This document shows, piece by piece, positions 20,239-29,978 of a stretch of DNA of 64,000 nt. The translations under genes and the position numbers were made by a program. Position 1 is the stretch's first letter; each line of letters starts with the position of its first letter. The notes below the pieces were generated by a model that saw nothing but the letters and a program-made list of their open reading frames with translations, did not search any database and was not told where the DNA came from. Source of the stretch: Coemansia sp. RSA 487 (Eukaryota; Kickxellomycota; Kickxellomycetes; Kickxellales; Kickxellaceae). The stretch covers positions 1 through 64,000 of the forward strand of contig JANBRJ010000032.1 of the NCBI GenBank assembly GCA_027577595.1. Direction: 5' to 3'.

Positions 20239-22716
20239 TCAGCACATGTTGGCGTCGATGCTCACAGCGCGCACAGCACCAGCGAGCTCTTGGGCCTTGG
20301 CGCGCAGCTCATCAAAGTATATCTGCGAGTCCTGCGCAATGTGGCGCCTGCGCAAATGGTCCGCCCTCCGATGCTCCTCAGCTTCGACCATGCGCTGGAA
20401 CGTGTGCTGCAGATGCCACACAAAGGGTCTGATAGCGCGCGACGTCTCGGTGGTCAAGCGCTCGGCGTGGCATTCGACGAACCCTTCCTTCTCGAGCATC
20501 AGCGACACCCGGGAGGACAGCTTGCGGCGTACCGTTCCGTCCATGTCAGACAGGATGTAGAACACCGATCCGAGGCCAACCAGCGCAGCAGTTGCCACCA
20601 CAAGGCGGCGCGCTGTATGTGGCCCCATGGTCGATGTCATCTTGAACAGCGTCAGCACATTGCCAACCATAGACTTGCTGGCAAAGAGCGTCAGCGACGC
20701 GGAGGCAGAGATCGACGTCAGCGCACCCCAGTTGTGGCTAAAGTCGAGGTCGACAAAGTCCGACAGCTCCAGCTGGATTGTATCAAGTTCGTTGGAAATG
20801 CTGCCGATCGACGCGATCTGGCTGGCAGTGACGCTGGCGCTCAGATCGCCATTCCACATACCAGCAGCCGGAGTTGCAGTCGGCTTGAGCAAGGCGCTGT
20901 CATCGTCGGAGACCGCAGTGATGCTTGCAAAGCTGCTGTTTGACTTTGGTGCATCGTGCGCGCGGCGCGTCGAGGTCGCCTCCTCGAGAACGCGACGAGC
21001 TGCCTCAAGCCTCGAAAGCTCCTGGCGGGCCTGCTGGATGGTGAAGCATGCAAACCTATCGCATTCCGAAACCTCGTGCTCGAGATGGCGCACCATCGTA
21101 AGCAGCACGCTCTCGGCATAGCTCCAGAGCGAGAGCAGACCGGGATACGAGACCTTCTCGGCCACGTCCTGAAGGTGAAGCGTGGTGTTTGTAAGGTGCG
21201 CTGTCGTGTGGCGGCGCACCTCAAGGCAGCTGCCGTCAAGCACAGCTTCAGCACGGCGTGATGTCTCGGTGCGCTCCTGCAAAAGAGTTTCGTACTTGGG
21301 CATGCCCTCGCGCAGCGCGGCGTTGATCTCTTGGATGCGTTTGGTGGCGGTCGCTACGTTCTCGGCAGCCAGATACTGGACGTCAAAGAGCACGTTCATT
21401 GCATAGCGCTGTGCTGGAGCAAGCTTCGACTTGAACCGCTGCTCCAGTGTAAACGAGCGCAGACACTTTTCCATGCTTGCAAAGGACGTTGCCTCCGAGG
21501 TCCCGTTCTGCTGGTCGGCGAGGTGCTCGTGTGCGCTGACAAAGTGCACAAGCTCTCCGCGCTCCTCGTAGGTCAGCGGAGACAGCTCTCTGATCTGGTC
21601 CAGGATCATGCGCTCGCAGCGGTCCTTGCGGCGGATGGCGTCGAAGCGGTTGACTACAATAAAGATATGCGCCTTTTCTTTGCCGGCATTGAGCAAAAAG
21701 TCTTGGCCCGAGAGCGTAAAGTGGTTTTCTGCATTGACAACGAAAACAACAACGTCAATCTCCTCCTGGCGTGCAAAGAGCTGGGTGGTCTTGAGCGAGT
21801 CGCGATTGAGCCCCGGAGAATCAATGAGCGCCACATCAACGACGCCGTTGTGCAGCAGACTTTGCTTGTCGCTGTGGCAGTCGTTGGTGTATATCTTGAG
21901 CTGCTGGTAGTGCTCGCTGTTTTCCATGACAATGTCCTCAAGATCGCTCATGCTGATCTTGGCAAAGGTCGAGGCGTCGCTACGGTTGTAAGCGCTGATG
22001 TCCGGGATGGCGTGGACCTCCTCGGCACCGCCGTTCAGCGACGCATCGACAACCTCGCAGAACAGCATTGTGCACGGCTGCTGGTCAAACGGAAGGATGT
22101 CCTTGCGGATAAGCGCGTTGACCAGCGTACTCTTGCCGGCGTTGAGGTCACCAGTGACAAGGATCTTTGAGGACTTGTCGGTGACACGAGCAATCAGTTT
22201 GTCGATGTGCGCCTCGCACTGCATCAGGCGCTCGTCAAAGAGACGCGCAATGCTGGACTCTTCGAGCGAGCCCATCACGTCCGAGTCCGAATGGTACGAT
22301 AGCCGCAGGTCAAGTTTGAGCACGCTGAGGTCGCTGGGGTCAAGCAGCCTGCCGACAGAGTCGGGGTCGACGCCTGCACGCAGCTCGTCGTTGGTAATCT
22401 CCGTATCAGAAAAGTCATCGGCGGTCATGGCGCGGCGTAGAGGAACAGGCGCCATAGAATCGACCAGCGTCGAGTCCGAGTTGAGCATGGAGTTTGTGCG
22501 GCGGAGCCCTGTTGACGCTTGGGCGGATGACGAAACAGCGGCCTGGTTTGCCCGGGCGATGCGGGCAAGCGGGTAGTGGACGGGCCACTTTGTGCGGTTG
22601 TACTCGCCAATCTCCTGAAGCAAGAACTTTGTGTTTGAAAGGTAGGTGTGCAGCCGGCGGCATTTGTCGGCAAAGATGCGCTGCTGCTGCACTTGTTCCT
22701 GGTGTGTGGCGTTCAT
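20239..22716 (-). CDS. FZO1: Mitofusin, outer-membrane fusion GTPase Fzo1
   Basis: The product is 825 residues from the first in-frame ATG (22716). The frame stays open further upstream but without ATG. The dynamin-like GTPase motifs are complete: G1 GDLNAGKST (189-197), G2 Thr in QQPCT (about 216), G3 DSPG (299-302) and G4 NRFD (356-359). Heptad regions follow. Near the C terminus are paired hydrophobic segments (about 670-695 and 702-722, the latter VVATAALVGLGSVFYIL), as in Fzo1, where both termini face the cytosol. A predicted C-terminal helical tail of about 100 residues follows. The length compares with 855 in S. cerevisiae Fzo1. It drives fusion of mitochondrial outer membranes. It is divergent from PARN, with an 849-bp shared upstream region. 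Confidence 0.92.
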   Translation of the reverse strand: MNATHQEQVQQQRIFADKCRRLHTYLSNTKFLLQEIGEYNRTKWPVHYPLARIARANQAAVSSSAQASTGLRRTNSMLNSDSTLVDSMAPVPLRRAMTADDFSDTEITNDELRAGVDPDSVGRLLDPSDLSVLKLDLRLSYHSDSDVMGSLEESSIARLFDERLMQCEAHIDKLIARVTDKSSKILVTGDLNAGKSTLVNALIRKDILPFDQQPCTMLFCEVVDASLNGGAEEVHAIPDISAYNRSDASTFAKISMSDLEDIVMENSEHYQQLKIYTNDCHSDKQSLLHNGVVDVALIDSPGLNRDSLKTTQLFARQEEIDVVVFVVNAENHFTLSGQDFLLNAGKEKAHIFIVVNRFDAIRRKDRCERMILDQIRELSPLTYEERGELVHFVSAHEHLADQQNGTSEATSFASMEKCLRSFTLEQRFKSKLAPAQRYAMNVLFDVQYLAAENVATATKRIQEINAALREGMPKYETLLQERTETSRRAEAVLDGSCLEVRRHTTAHLTNTTLHLQDVAEKVSYPGLLSLWSYAESVLLTMVRHLEHEVSECDRFACFTIQQARQELSRLEAARRVLEEATSTRRAHDAPKSNSSFASITAVSDDDSALLKPTATPAAGMWNGDLSASVTASQIASIGSISNELDTIQLELSDFVDLDFSHNWGALTSISASASLTLFASKSMVGNVLTLFKMTSTMGPHTARRLVVATAALVGLGSVFYILSDMDGTVRRKLSSRVSLMLEKEGFVECHAERLTTETSRAIRPFVWHLQHTFQRMVEAEEHRRADHLRRRHIAQDSQIYFDELRAKAQELAGAVRAVSIDANMC

Positions 22717-23565
22717 TTTTGTTGTGGGGTGGGTGGTTTTACTATGGCTAATTGAAGCTGTAGCCAATAATACAAATACTATATAGAACAGGGATTTGAA
22801 TAATATGTTTAAATAAACAGGGCACGCAGAGGTTGAATCAAGGATGGCCAACTAATCGATTGAAGCCCAAAGGTAGAAAAAAAAGGGTCGTAGAAATTAG
22901 AAAGTGTTTTTTTGAAGGTGTGCAAAGAAAAGAAAAGAAAAGAAATCTTTTACTGCATCTTGCCCCCTCTGAGAAACTGTTTTTCTTCCGAATTTTTTAG
23001 TTGTGTTTGGGGGGGAATTGTGCAGCTTGAAGCTGCTTATCACAATCCCTCTAGGGGCTGTTGGCAGGCGCCATCCTGCACAGCATTGGCCAAAAAAAAA
23101 TGCACAACATTGGCTGGCTAGACACAAACAATACACGTGATTCACATGGGTCATTCCTGCATTTCCAGCCAATAGCCAGGCGAAGCAATACTTTGATCCC
23201 AATTAGCGGATGAGGAGCTCCAATGATGAATGGGATGAGATATTCAGGTTCAGCAGCTCCTGAAATCGGCTCTTTTTTTTCTTTCTCCAGCTGCATTCAA
23301 TTCCTAATTTCGTTCTTGGTCATTTAGTCATTTATTGTTACTATTTTTGCTGTGTACGCTACTAAATCACGAACGCTGTCGAAACCAGAAGCAAAAAAAA
23401 CAAAAGCTCGCAGACATACTCGATTATCTCCTGACCTTGCAGCGCAAGAGATATGCGTCGTCTGCAACCGCAGAGCCCACACAGAAACTGCGTACAACAG
23501 ACCCACACATATCGTTCCTGACTGTAGCCACCGAGCAAACGGAATAGCGGGGAAGTTGATATCAA
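22717..23565. promoter_or_regulatory. Divergent upstream region shared by FZO1 and PARN
   Basis: This 849-bp spacer between two outward-facing genes must contain both promoters. It holds a short AAAAG microsatellite (about 22926-22946) and CCAAT-type motifs (for example AGCCAATAGCC near 23168). No coding frame is convincing. Confidence 0.45.
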
Positions 23566-25011
23566 ATGGATGTGACACGCGAAAACTTTAAGAACGCGCT
23601 CAGCGAGTTCAAGCGCGCCATCGAGGCGTGCGACTTTGTGGCCATCGACATGGAGATGACGGGGCTGTACGAGAGCAAGGAGCAGCAGCCGCATCGGCTG
23701 GACACAAAGGACGAGCGGTACGCCAAGCTCAAAAGAAGTGTCGAAACGTACGGGGTGATCCAGGTTGGAATCTGCATGTTTACCTGGACCGAGCCGTCGG
23801 AGGAGCAGCGGCAGAGTGAGAGTGCGGAAAGGAGCGAGGGTGAGGAGGAGGGCGGCTACTACGAGGCACGGCCGTTCAACTTCAACGTCTTCCCCTGTAC
23901 GTCGGTCGGACGGATACCTGTGGAGACGCACTTTGGGTGCAAGAACACGGCGTTTGAGTTTCTGGCACGCAACTCGTTTGACTTCAACAAGTGGGTATAC
24001 TCGGGAATCCCGTACCTGCACGCGGAGGACGCCGAGCGCATCAGGGCAGAGCGCGTGGCCCTGTTTACCAACCGGCAGGCGATGGCTGTTGCGGACGACA
24101 GGAGCAGCAGGGCGTTTGTCAAGGACTTTGAGAAGGCGCTCAGGACGTTTGTGGGGTCGGGCGAGCGCACAATGCGGTACGAGACGGCCAATGGGTACCA
24201 GCGCAAGATCATCCACGACATGGTCAGCCGCCACGACACGCTGGGCACGCGGGGCCTGGACGGGAACGTCGAGATCTTCCGGGCCACGAAGAAGGAGATG
24301 GCCAAGTTCACCGCCAAGAAGCTCAAGCTACTTGACGCGTCTGTCGACGAGGCGCGGGGGTTCTGCGCGGTCATCGACCTTCTGTCCAAGGCGCGCAAGC
24401 CCGTGGTGGGCCACAACATGCCGCTGGACGTGCTGCACGCCTTCTCCAAATTCCACAGGGCGCTGCCCGAGACGCGTGCGGCCTTTGAGCACGCAGTTGC
24501 TGGGTTTCTGCCGGTGCTGATCGACACAAAGTACATCATCGAGTCGACGCCCGGCATCAAGGTGCGGTACAGAACCTCAAACCTCGACGAAATCGCGCCG
24601 ATGCTGGAGCAAGAGGCCGCGCGCGAGTCGCAGCAGCCGCTGATCCGCAACCACCCGCGCTTCACGCGCCACGCTAATCAGGCAATGCACGAGGCAGGGT
24701 TCGATGCGTACATGACTGGAGCCACCTTTATCCGCCTGCTCAAGCTGGAGGGCGGCATCGATCTGTCGGCGTCTATTGCGCGCAGCTGCGAGTACGGCAG
24801 CGAGCTCGTGCTCTACCGCTACATCAACAAGCTGTATATGGTGCTTGGCGACAAGATGTGCTGGCAGATCGACGGCAGCGACTCCAGGTGTTCGTCGGCT
24901 GCGTCCCCTCACACAGATGCAAATGAGGGCTTCGAAGGCGCCATGGAGGAGTCTGACGCTTGCGAAGACACGCCGTCGTGTCTGCATGATACCATTCTGT
25001 TACCGAGCTAG
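23566..25011 (+). CDS. PARN: Poly(A)-specific ribonuclease PARN
   Basis: The product is 481 residues, single exon, starting at the ATG that gives MDVTRENF. DEDDh-type (CAF1 family) 3'-exonuclease with all catalytic residues visible: Asp28 and Glu30 in FVAIDMEMTG, Asp288 in GHNMPLDVLHAF, His375 and Asp380 in HEAGFDAYMTGATF. The positions nearly match human PARN (D28, E30, D292, H377, D382). The family deadenylates mRNA and trims poly(A) from snoRNAs, scaRNAs and telomerase RNA. An insertion of acidic/Glu-rich residues lies at about 76-98. The R3H domain found inside animal PARN is not evident, and the C-terminal RRM region is short or absent. The S. cerevisiae lineage lacks PARN, so its presence helps exclude budding yeasts. 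Confidence 0.94.
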   Translation: MDVTRENFKNALSEFKRAIEACDFVAIDMEMTGLYESKEQQPHRLDTKDERYAKLKRSVETYGVIQVGICMFTWTEPSEEQRQSESAERSEGEEEGGYYEARPFNFNVFPCTSVGRIPVETHFGCKNTAFEFLARNSFDFNKWVYSGIPYLHAEDAERIRAERVALFTNRQAMAVADDRSSRAFVKDFEKALRTFVGSGERTMRYETANGYQRKIIHDMVSRHDTLGTRGLDGNVEIFRATKKEMAKFTAKKLKLLDASVDEARGFCAVIDLLSKARKPVVGHNMPLDVLHAFSKFHRALPETRAAFEHAVAGFLPVLIDTKYIIESTPGIKVRYRTSNLDEIAPMLEQEAARESQQPLIRNHPRFTRHANQAMHEAGFDAYMTGATFIRLLKLEGGIDLSASIARSCEYGSELVLYRYINKLYMVLGDKMCWQIDGSDSRCSSAASPHTDANEGFEGAMEESDACEDTPSCLHDTILLPS

Positions 25012-25267
25012 CCCCAGTTGTTTAGGCGATATATTTGATCTAAATAAAAAAAAAGCAACAGCATATATTAGGGAAATTAGGCTTTGCATATGGCAGTCAG
25101 CCATTGGCTGGATGCGTCCTTTTTTGCAGGAAAGAGCAAGATGCTCTGGATAAAACTGAGCTTCAAAATAGTGACAACCTCCAATGCTTCTTGCTTCAAT
25201 TTCACCACACTTCCTTTGCCTTGGAGCATTTGTTTATCTTTATCCTCTTTCTTTTACGGTTCTCATT

Positions 25268-25296
25268 GTCACGCAAAGCAAAGCAAAGCAAAGCAA
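25268..25296 (+). repeat. GCAAA microsatellite in the lectin 5' leader
   Basis: About five tandem copies of a GCAAA unit (reads AAAGCAAAGCAAAGCAAAGC) end some 20 bases before the ATG of the L-type lectin gene. They probably fall in its 5' UTR. Confidence 0.7.
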
Positions 25297-25314
25297 TAAA
25301 AGAAGAAAGCAACA

Positions 25315-26265
25315 ATGTTTGGTTCGTTTGCAAAAGCCGCACTCGGCACACTCTCATTGCTGATGGCCACCAGCCCCGTAGCCCATGCAAAGGCCAGTGG
25401 AATTGACACGAATGTGCACTCGCTCCGAGGGTTCACGCTCGAGCTGCCGTATGTTGATGAGGGCTTCCAAATGCGCAACTACGATTACGGAGGAGATGCA
25501 ATTGTAAACACGCTCAGCCACATCCGCCTGACGCCGGATTCGCCGTCGCGTATGGGGTGGGTGTGGAGCACAACACCGCTCCCCGACGACTACTGGAAGG
25601 TTGAGTTTGAGATCAAGGTTGGAGGCAAGGGCGGATACCTGTACGGCGACGGCATGGGGTTCTTTGTGACGAAGGAGCGCGCATCGCCTGGCCCCGTCTT
25701 CGGCAATCGCGACTACTTCCACGGGCTGGGCGTGCTGTTTGACACGTACCCGAACGGAAAGCACGACTTCTCGACGCCCTTTGTTATGGGAATGATTGGC
25801 GACGGAAAGACAGCCTACGACGGTGCCCACGACGGCGACGCAAACAGGCGAGGAATGTGCGAGGCTTACTTCCGCAACCTCAAGAGCCCAACCAAAGTAT
25901 CCGTCACCTACTACAAGGGCCGCTTTGTCAATGTCCAGATCCAGCTGCAGCCCAAGGACCAGTGGATGAACTGTTTCACTATCACAAACGTCACGCTCCC
26001 CGACGGCTCGTACCTTGGCTTCACCGCGCTTACCGGCGACATCAGCGACAACCATGATATCATCTCGGTGCGTGCGGAGACGCTTCGTGCAGAGGCTCTG
26101 GAGAACTACAACTTTAGCCCCGACATGGGTATCCCTGTTGCTCCCAAAATCTCGGGTGGCACATTCTTTGGCACTTTCTTCAAGTTTCTGCTTTTTGCTG
26201 GCGTATGTGCTGGTGCCTATGTTGGCTACAAGAAGTACTCTACCGAGAGTGCAAGACGCTTCTAA
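25315..26265 (+). CDS. L-type lectin cargo receptor (VIP36/Emp46-47/ERGIC-53 family)
   Basis: The product is 316 residues. A cleavable signal peptide covers about residues 1-24 (GTLSLLMATSPVAHA). The L-type lectin domain starts with SLRGFTLELPYVDEGFQMRN and contains metal- and glycan-site blocks GDGMGFFVTKE, VLFDTYPNGKHDF and AHDGDANRRGMC. One transmembrane helix lies near the C terminus (FFKFLLFAGVCAGAYVGY). It leaves a short cytosolic tail KKYSTESARRF whose terminal aromatic could act in COPII export. Family members cycle between ER and Golgi and carry high-mannose glycoproteins. The tail and the lack of a long coiled-coil stem make it closer to VIP36/VIPL than to ERGIC-53. Confidence 0.92.
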   Translation: MFGSFAKAALGTLSLLMATSPVAHAKASGIDTNVHSLRGFTLELPYVDEGFQMRNYDYGGDAIVNTLSHIRLTPDSPSRMGWVWSTTPLPDDYWKVEFEIKVGGKGGYLYGDGMGFFVTKERASPGPVFGNRDYFHGLGVLFDTYPNGKHDFSTPFVMGMIGDGKTAYDGAHDGDANRRGMCEAYFRNLKSPTKVSVTYYKGRFVNVQIQLQPKDQWMNCFTITNVTLPDGSYLGFTALTGDISDNHDIISVRAETLRAEALENYNFSPDMGIPVAPKISGGTFFGTFFKFLLFAGVCAGAYVGYKKYSTESARRF

Positions 26266-26595
26266 CAAAAGACATCGTTATCTTATGCTCGTCACATCAT
26301 TCTAACCCCCTCCTTTCTTTCTGCTTCAAATAAATTTCTGGATAATATTTTGGATGATGCTGCTGGTAGTACACGTCATCAAACGACGACAATCGGGAAA
26401 GCATAGAGCATGAATGAAGTTTGCCTCTGTAACTTGCTCCTTTTTCGCTTTTCTTTCATTCAACGCCGCATACATTCCGCCTTAATCTTTTCCAATTTCA
26501 AACTTTATTTATTTTGCCTTCTCTACTAAAATTGCGCCAAGGTTGCCAATACAAAAACCAAAAACAAAGGACGCTCCTTTCCAACAAAAAAAGCA
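26266..26595. other. Short intergenic region, lectin 3' end to PAAF1 start
   Basis: 330 bp, pyrimidine-rich near the PAAF1 ATG. No gene or RNA element is seen. Confidence 0.5.
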
Positions 26596-27927
26596 ATGGT
26601 CGAGAGCCTTGGGTACATAGCGGTGCAGCCGGACTGGACGATCGATGTGAAAAACGCGCTAGACGGGGCCGAAGGCACGCACAAGTTCTGGGTGTCGGCC
26701 TACAAGCAAGGGTGCGATTCGATCCACGACAACATAGAAGCAGCCGGGTCGATGTCAGCTGCGGGTGGTGCCAAGCTAGTCAGTCTGAACATGGCAAGTG
26801 GAAATAGCGACATTATTGCAGAGTATGTCGGACCGAAGCAGCTCCGGTTGTCAAGCAGAGTGCTGGAGATCCCGCTATCCCTTCACACCGCAGCCGCCAA
26901 AACAGTAACGTGCTCGCATATTGCACGGGGGACCGGAGTGCGGAGCTTTGACATCAGTCGGTTTGGCGGGCTCCTGGTTGCGTGCGGCGATGACGGAGTG
27001 ATGGATGTGTACGAGACCGATGGAGGAGCGCACCGGGTGCGACTAGAAGGCCATCTGGGCGACGTCACGTGCTGCCAGTTCTTTCCATCGGGTCAAGTGG
27101 TTCTGAGCGGTGCCACAGATATGCGCCTCAAGGTGTGGTCCGCCAGCGATGGCACCAACCCTGTGACGCTGGTGGGTCACACTGCGACCATCACCGATAC
27201 CGCCATCGTTGGTGTTGGCAAGAACGTTGTGTCTGCTGCCAAGGACGGGACTGTGCGGCTGTGGCACTGCGGATCGGCCGCGCTTCTCCACACGTTTGAA
27301 CTGTCCGAGCAGCCGATCAACAGTATTGACATGGTCTCCCGGCTAGTATCAGACAGCAGCAGCAGCAGCAGAAATAACAACAAGGACCAAGGGCAACAAA
27401 AACAGCAGCAAGGGCGGGAGAGCGAGTCTGAGACCAGCGGCAAAGTCATTGCCACTGCCTGCGAGGATGGGAGGGCACTACTTCTCAACCTCCACACACG
27501 CGAGACTATTGCGGAGTTCGGAACCATTGGCGATCCTCCCGTACGCGCCGTTGCCTATGATGCGGCAAGGGAGATTGTCTTTGCCGGTCTTTCCGACGGC
27601 ACCGTCAATGCATGGTCTGCTGCGCACCCATCTGCACCAGTGTGCGCGATCAAGCGCGGCGTCTCGGCTGTATCAGCTGTCCGCTTGGTGCGCACGTCAT
27701 CAAGCGACCCATTTCTGTGTGTTGGCTCCGAGGACGGCCAGCTCTTCCTTATTGCCTTCAGCTTGGCGGCCGGCGGTACGGTTGCGAGCGCCGAAGTCGT
27801 CGAGGATCTCGTGGCCTTTGATGTCGACCCTATCGGGCAGATCAGAGTGACGCCGTCGACAAAGAAGAACGCTACTCGCCAGAGTGTCTGGGCAACTGGC
27901 CAGTGCAGCCGTGTATGTGAGTTCTAG
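26596..27927 (+). CDS. PAAF1: PAAF1/Rpn14, WD40 chaperone of the proteasome base
   Basis: The product is 443 residues. After an N-terminal segment (IAVQPDWTIDVKNAL) come WD40 repeats, for example VRLEGHLGDVTCCQFFPSGQ, SGATDMRLKVWSA, VGHTATITDTAIVG and SAAKDGTVRLWHC. This order and the spacing fit PAAF1 (human 392 residues) and yeast Rpn14, which bind the C termini of Rpt ATPases during 19S base assembly and hold the base off the 20S core. A Ser/Gln/Lys-rich insert (about residues 253-280, partly from AGC repeats at 27355-27370) interrupts two repeats and explains the extra length. The gene converges on the CCCH gene with only 86 bp between the stop codons. Confidence 0.9.
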   Translation: MVESLGYIAVQPDWTIDVKNALDGAEGTHKFWVSAYKQGCDSIHDNIEAAGSMSAAGGAKLVSLNMASGNSDIIAEYVGPKQLRLSSRVLEIPLSLHTAAAKTVTCSHIARGTGVRSFDISRFGGLLVACGDDGVMDVYETDGGAHRVRLEGHLGDVTCCQFFPSGQVVLSGATDMRLKVWSASDGTNPVTLVGHTATITDTAIVGVGKNVVSAAKDGTVRLWHCGSAALLHTFELSEQPINSIDMVSRLVSDSSSSSRNNNKDQGQQKQQQGRESESETSGKVIATACEDGRALLLNLHTRETIAEFGTIGDPPVRAVAYDAAREIVFAGLSDGTVNAWSAAHPSAPVCAIKRGVSAVSAVRLVRTSSSDPFLCVGSEDGQLFLIAFSLAAGGTVASAEVVEDLVAFDVDPIGQIRVTPSTKKNATRQSVWATGQCSRVCEF

Positions 27928-28013
27928 CTAATCAAAACATTTTCTCTCTCTTCGTAATTGGCTTTTTCCTTTATTCAGATTTATAAACAGTAGGGAAATA
28001 TAATATATGTGGA

Positions 28014-29978
28014 CTAGCTGCCGAGCAACTGGCTCAGATCGGTGTCAATGTAAGTGTCGTTGATGTTGGCTCTGGATATCCTGTCTGATGCTGGCGAGTT
28101 TTGTAATGGGCCGCTGAGACCGAGAGACAGATCCTCCAGCTCCCGTTCGAACATTGCCACATAGTTCTTTGTCTTTGGCGTAGCAGCATAGCTGTTCACA
28201 TGGCTTGGCGTAGTTTGTCGGCGTGGTGCGGGTTGCCGTGCTGGGGTCTCTTCAGTTGTTGGTTTCATCCGCTTTCCCTCGGACGCATCGCTTTCCATGC
28301 CGTCGTCGTCGGAAGCTCGCCTTTTTCCAACGAATGGCGAGGATCCTTCAACCGACTCCTCCGTCTGCTGGGCCGTTGGGCTGGCTAATGCCTCTGCCCC
28401 TGCCTCTGCCTCTGCTGCCTTTTTGCGGCGCTTGCGCTCCATGATCTCTTGGAATGAAAGTATCTTTGGCAGTCCTTGATCCTTGTTATTGCCACTAGCA
28501 ACCTGCTTTGGTTTTGGTCTTGATTTGGCGGCCTCCTTTTGCGCACCGCTGGTGTCAGGCATTGGCACTGGTTCTTTCACAATGCTTAGAGGATCCTCTG
28601 GAGCGGGAGTGGTGATCTGTGTTGGCCGAACTACCTCTACTGGCGTCGTCGCTTGTGCTGCGCTCTTGTTTGTGACATCTTCAATAATAAGGAGATCGGT
28701 AGGCAAATCTTCCTCTTCCTCCTCTTCCTCCTCTTCCTCCTCTTCCTCTTCTTCCACTCCTCCTCTTTTTTCTTCATCTTCATCTTCGCCAACCACATAC
28801 GAGGCAAATTCAGATGCATAGCACACACGCGAGGTCGGTGAATTGTTTTCCGACGACCCGTCGTCATTTTCTAGAGAGAACTCTTTCGTTGGTATTTTCG
28901 GGATTTCTAAGGGGACATCAGCTGTGGTAGCAGACTTGGTCGCGCACACGTTGGCGCTTTTTTCGTTACTTGCAATTGACTTGGGGATATATGTGGGTTC
29001 CGAGTAGCTCACAGGCGGTTTAGCCATGCGATTGCTCCTTCCACGATCTTCCCGGTTGGTGTTGTTTATGTCCTCGGTGATACCCAGGATATCGTAGATC
29101 GTAGGAATTGACGCTGGTGCTGGCTCCCTCTCTTTGGTTTGTTGTGCCGATAAAGCACCGTTAGAGAACTGATTTGCAGGCTGTTTCCACTGCGTCGTTG
29201 TTGGTTCCACCGGCTGCTTCCACTGTGCCGTTGCTGGTTCCACCGGCTGCTTCCATTGTGTAAGGGGCTCTGTTGACTGCTTGAGCTGCTTAGCTGGTTG
29301 AGCAAACTGACTCGTCTGGGCACTGTCTATATCCATTCCATCGGATTCGATGCTCGATGATATTGAAGCTCCATCCCTCTGAGCAAAAACGCTATTGGTA
29401 GAATTGAACGACTGCGGCCAAGCCGGCTGCTGGTTCGAAGCAGAAGGCATGTTTGGCCTAGGCCATGTAGGCCTGTTGGTTGGCATTGCTGGAGTCCACT
29501 CCATGTTGCCAAACGTCTTTGGGCGGTTCTGTGGCTTCATCTGGGGCACAAAAACCTTGGCCTTTGTATTAAGCGAGCTATTTCCCACAGCAGGGCTCAT
29601 TCTGTGAGTTGGCCGAAACATTGGTCGACCAACAGCAGCAGCAGTACCAATTTCCTTGGCAGCAGGTGCTCGTCCCTTCTGCTGTGCCACGCCACTGTGT
29701 GGTCTCGAGTGCTTGAATATACAGTCTGCACGAGTGCATGCTCCGCCGTTCTCTTCGTTTCTGCACGGCACTTCGCTAGGCGGTTTAGTTGCACGCCCGG
29801 CGCTCTTCTCTGTATGCCGTTTGCCGCAGTCGTCTTGGGGACACTCGCCCGTCTCTGCAAACAAAGGGCATATTTCATGCGTGTCGCGTGCGCCTGCACT
29901 GTGCCGAAACGAGCAGGAATCGCCATTCCGGCAAGTGCCGGTCATGAAAAAGTGACAATCGACCTTTGACTGCGACAT
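28014..29978 (-). CDS. ZC3H11A-like protein with three CCCH zinc fingers
   Basis: The product is 654 residues from the ATG at 29978. The frame is open further upstream, but that part is hydrophobic and unlike the family. Three CCCH fingers fill the first about 90 residues: CHFFMTGTCRNGDSCSFRH, CPLFAETGECPQDDCGKRH and CRNEENGGACTRADCIFKH. This triple array, with the DC-HFF start, matches ZC3H11A, a TREX-associated mRNA export factor in animals. The rest is disordered and rich in Gln, Pro, Ser and Glu. Near residues 240-265 there are about three tandem units built on TQWKQPVEP. A GAG/GAA tract near 28705-28765 encodes about 17 Glu. C-terminal conserved-looking pieces (ILSFQEIMERKRRKKA, YVAMFERELEDLSL) may be binding motifs. 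Its upstream neighbour on the same strand is YRA1, another TREX component. Confidence 0.78.
   Translation of the reverse strand: MSQSKVDCHFFMTGTCRNGDSCSFRHSAGARDTHEICPLFAETGECPQDDCGKRHTEKSAGRATKPPSEVPCRNEENGGACTRADCIFKHSRPHSGVAQQKGRAPAAKEIGTAAAVGRPMFRPTHRMSPAVGNSSLNTKAKVFVPQMKPQNRPKTFGNMEWTPAMPTNRPTWPRPNMPSASNQQPAWPQSFNSTNSVFAQRDGASISSSIESDGMDIDSAQTSQFAQPAKQLKQSTEPLTQWKQPVEPATAQWKQPVEPTTTQWKQPANQFSNGALSAQQTKEREPAPASIPTIYDILGITEDINNTNREDRGRSNRMAKPPVSYSEPTYIPKSIASNEKSANVCATKSATTADVPLEIPKIPTKEFSLENDDGSSENNSPTSRVCYASEFASYVVGEDEDEEKRGGVEEEEEEEEEEEEEEEDLPTDLLIIEDVTNKSAAQATTPVEVVRPTQITTPAPEDPLSIVKEPVPMPDTSGAQKEAAKSRPKPKQVASGNNKDQGLPKILSFQEIMERKRRKKAAEAEAGAEALASPTAQQTEESVEGSSPFVGKRRASDDDGMESDASEGKRMKPTTEETPARQPAPRRQTTPSHVNSYAATPKTKNYVAMFERELEDLSLGLSGPLQNSPASDRISRANINDTYIDTDLSQLLGS

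Noticed and set aside
20239-22716. Bacterial dynamin-like protein as alternative to mitofusin
   Set aside because: The fungal Fzo1 size, the two closely spaced C-terminal hydrophobic segments and the host context fit mitofusin better.
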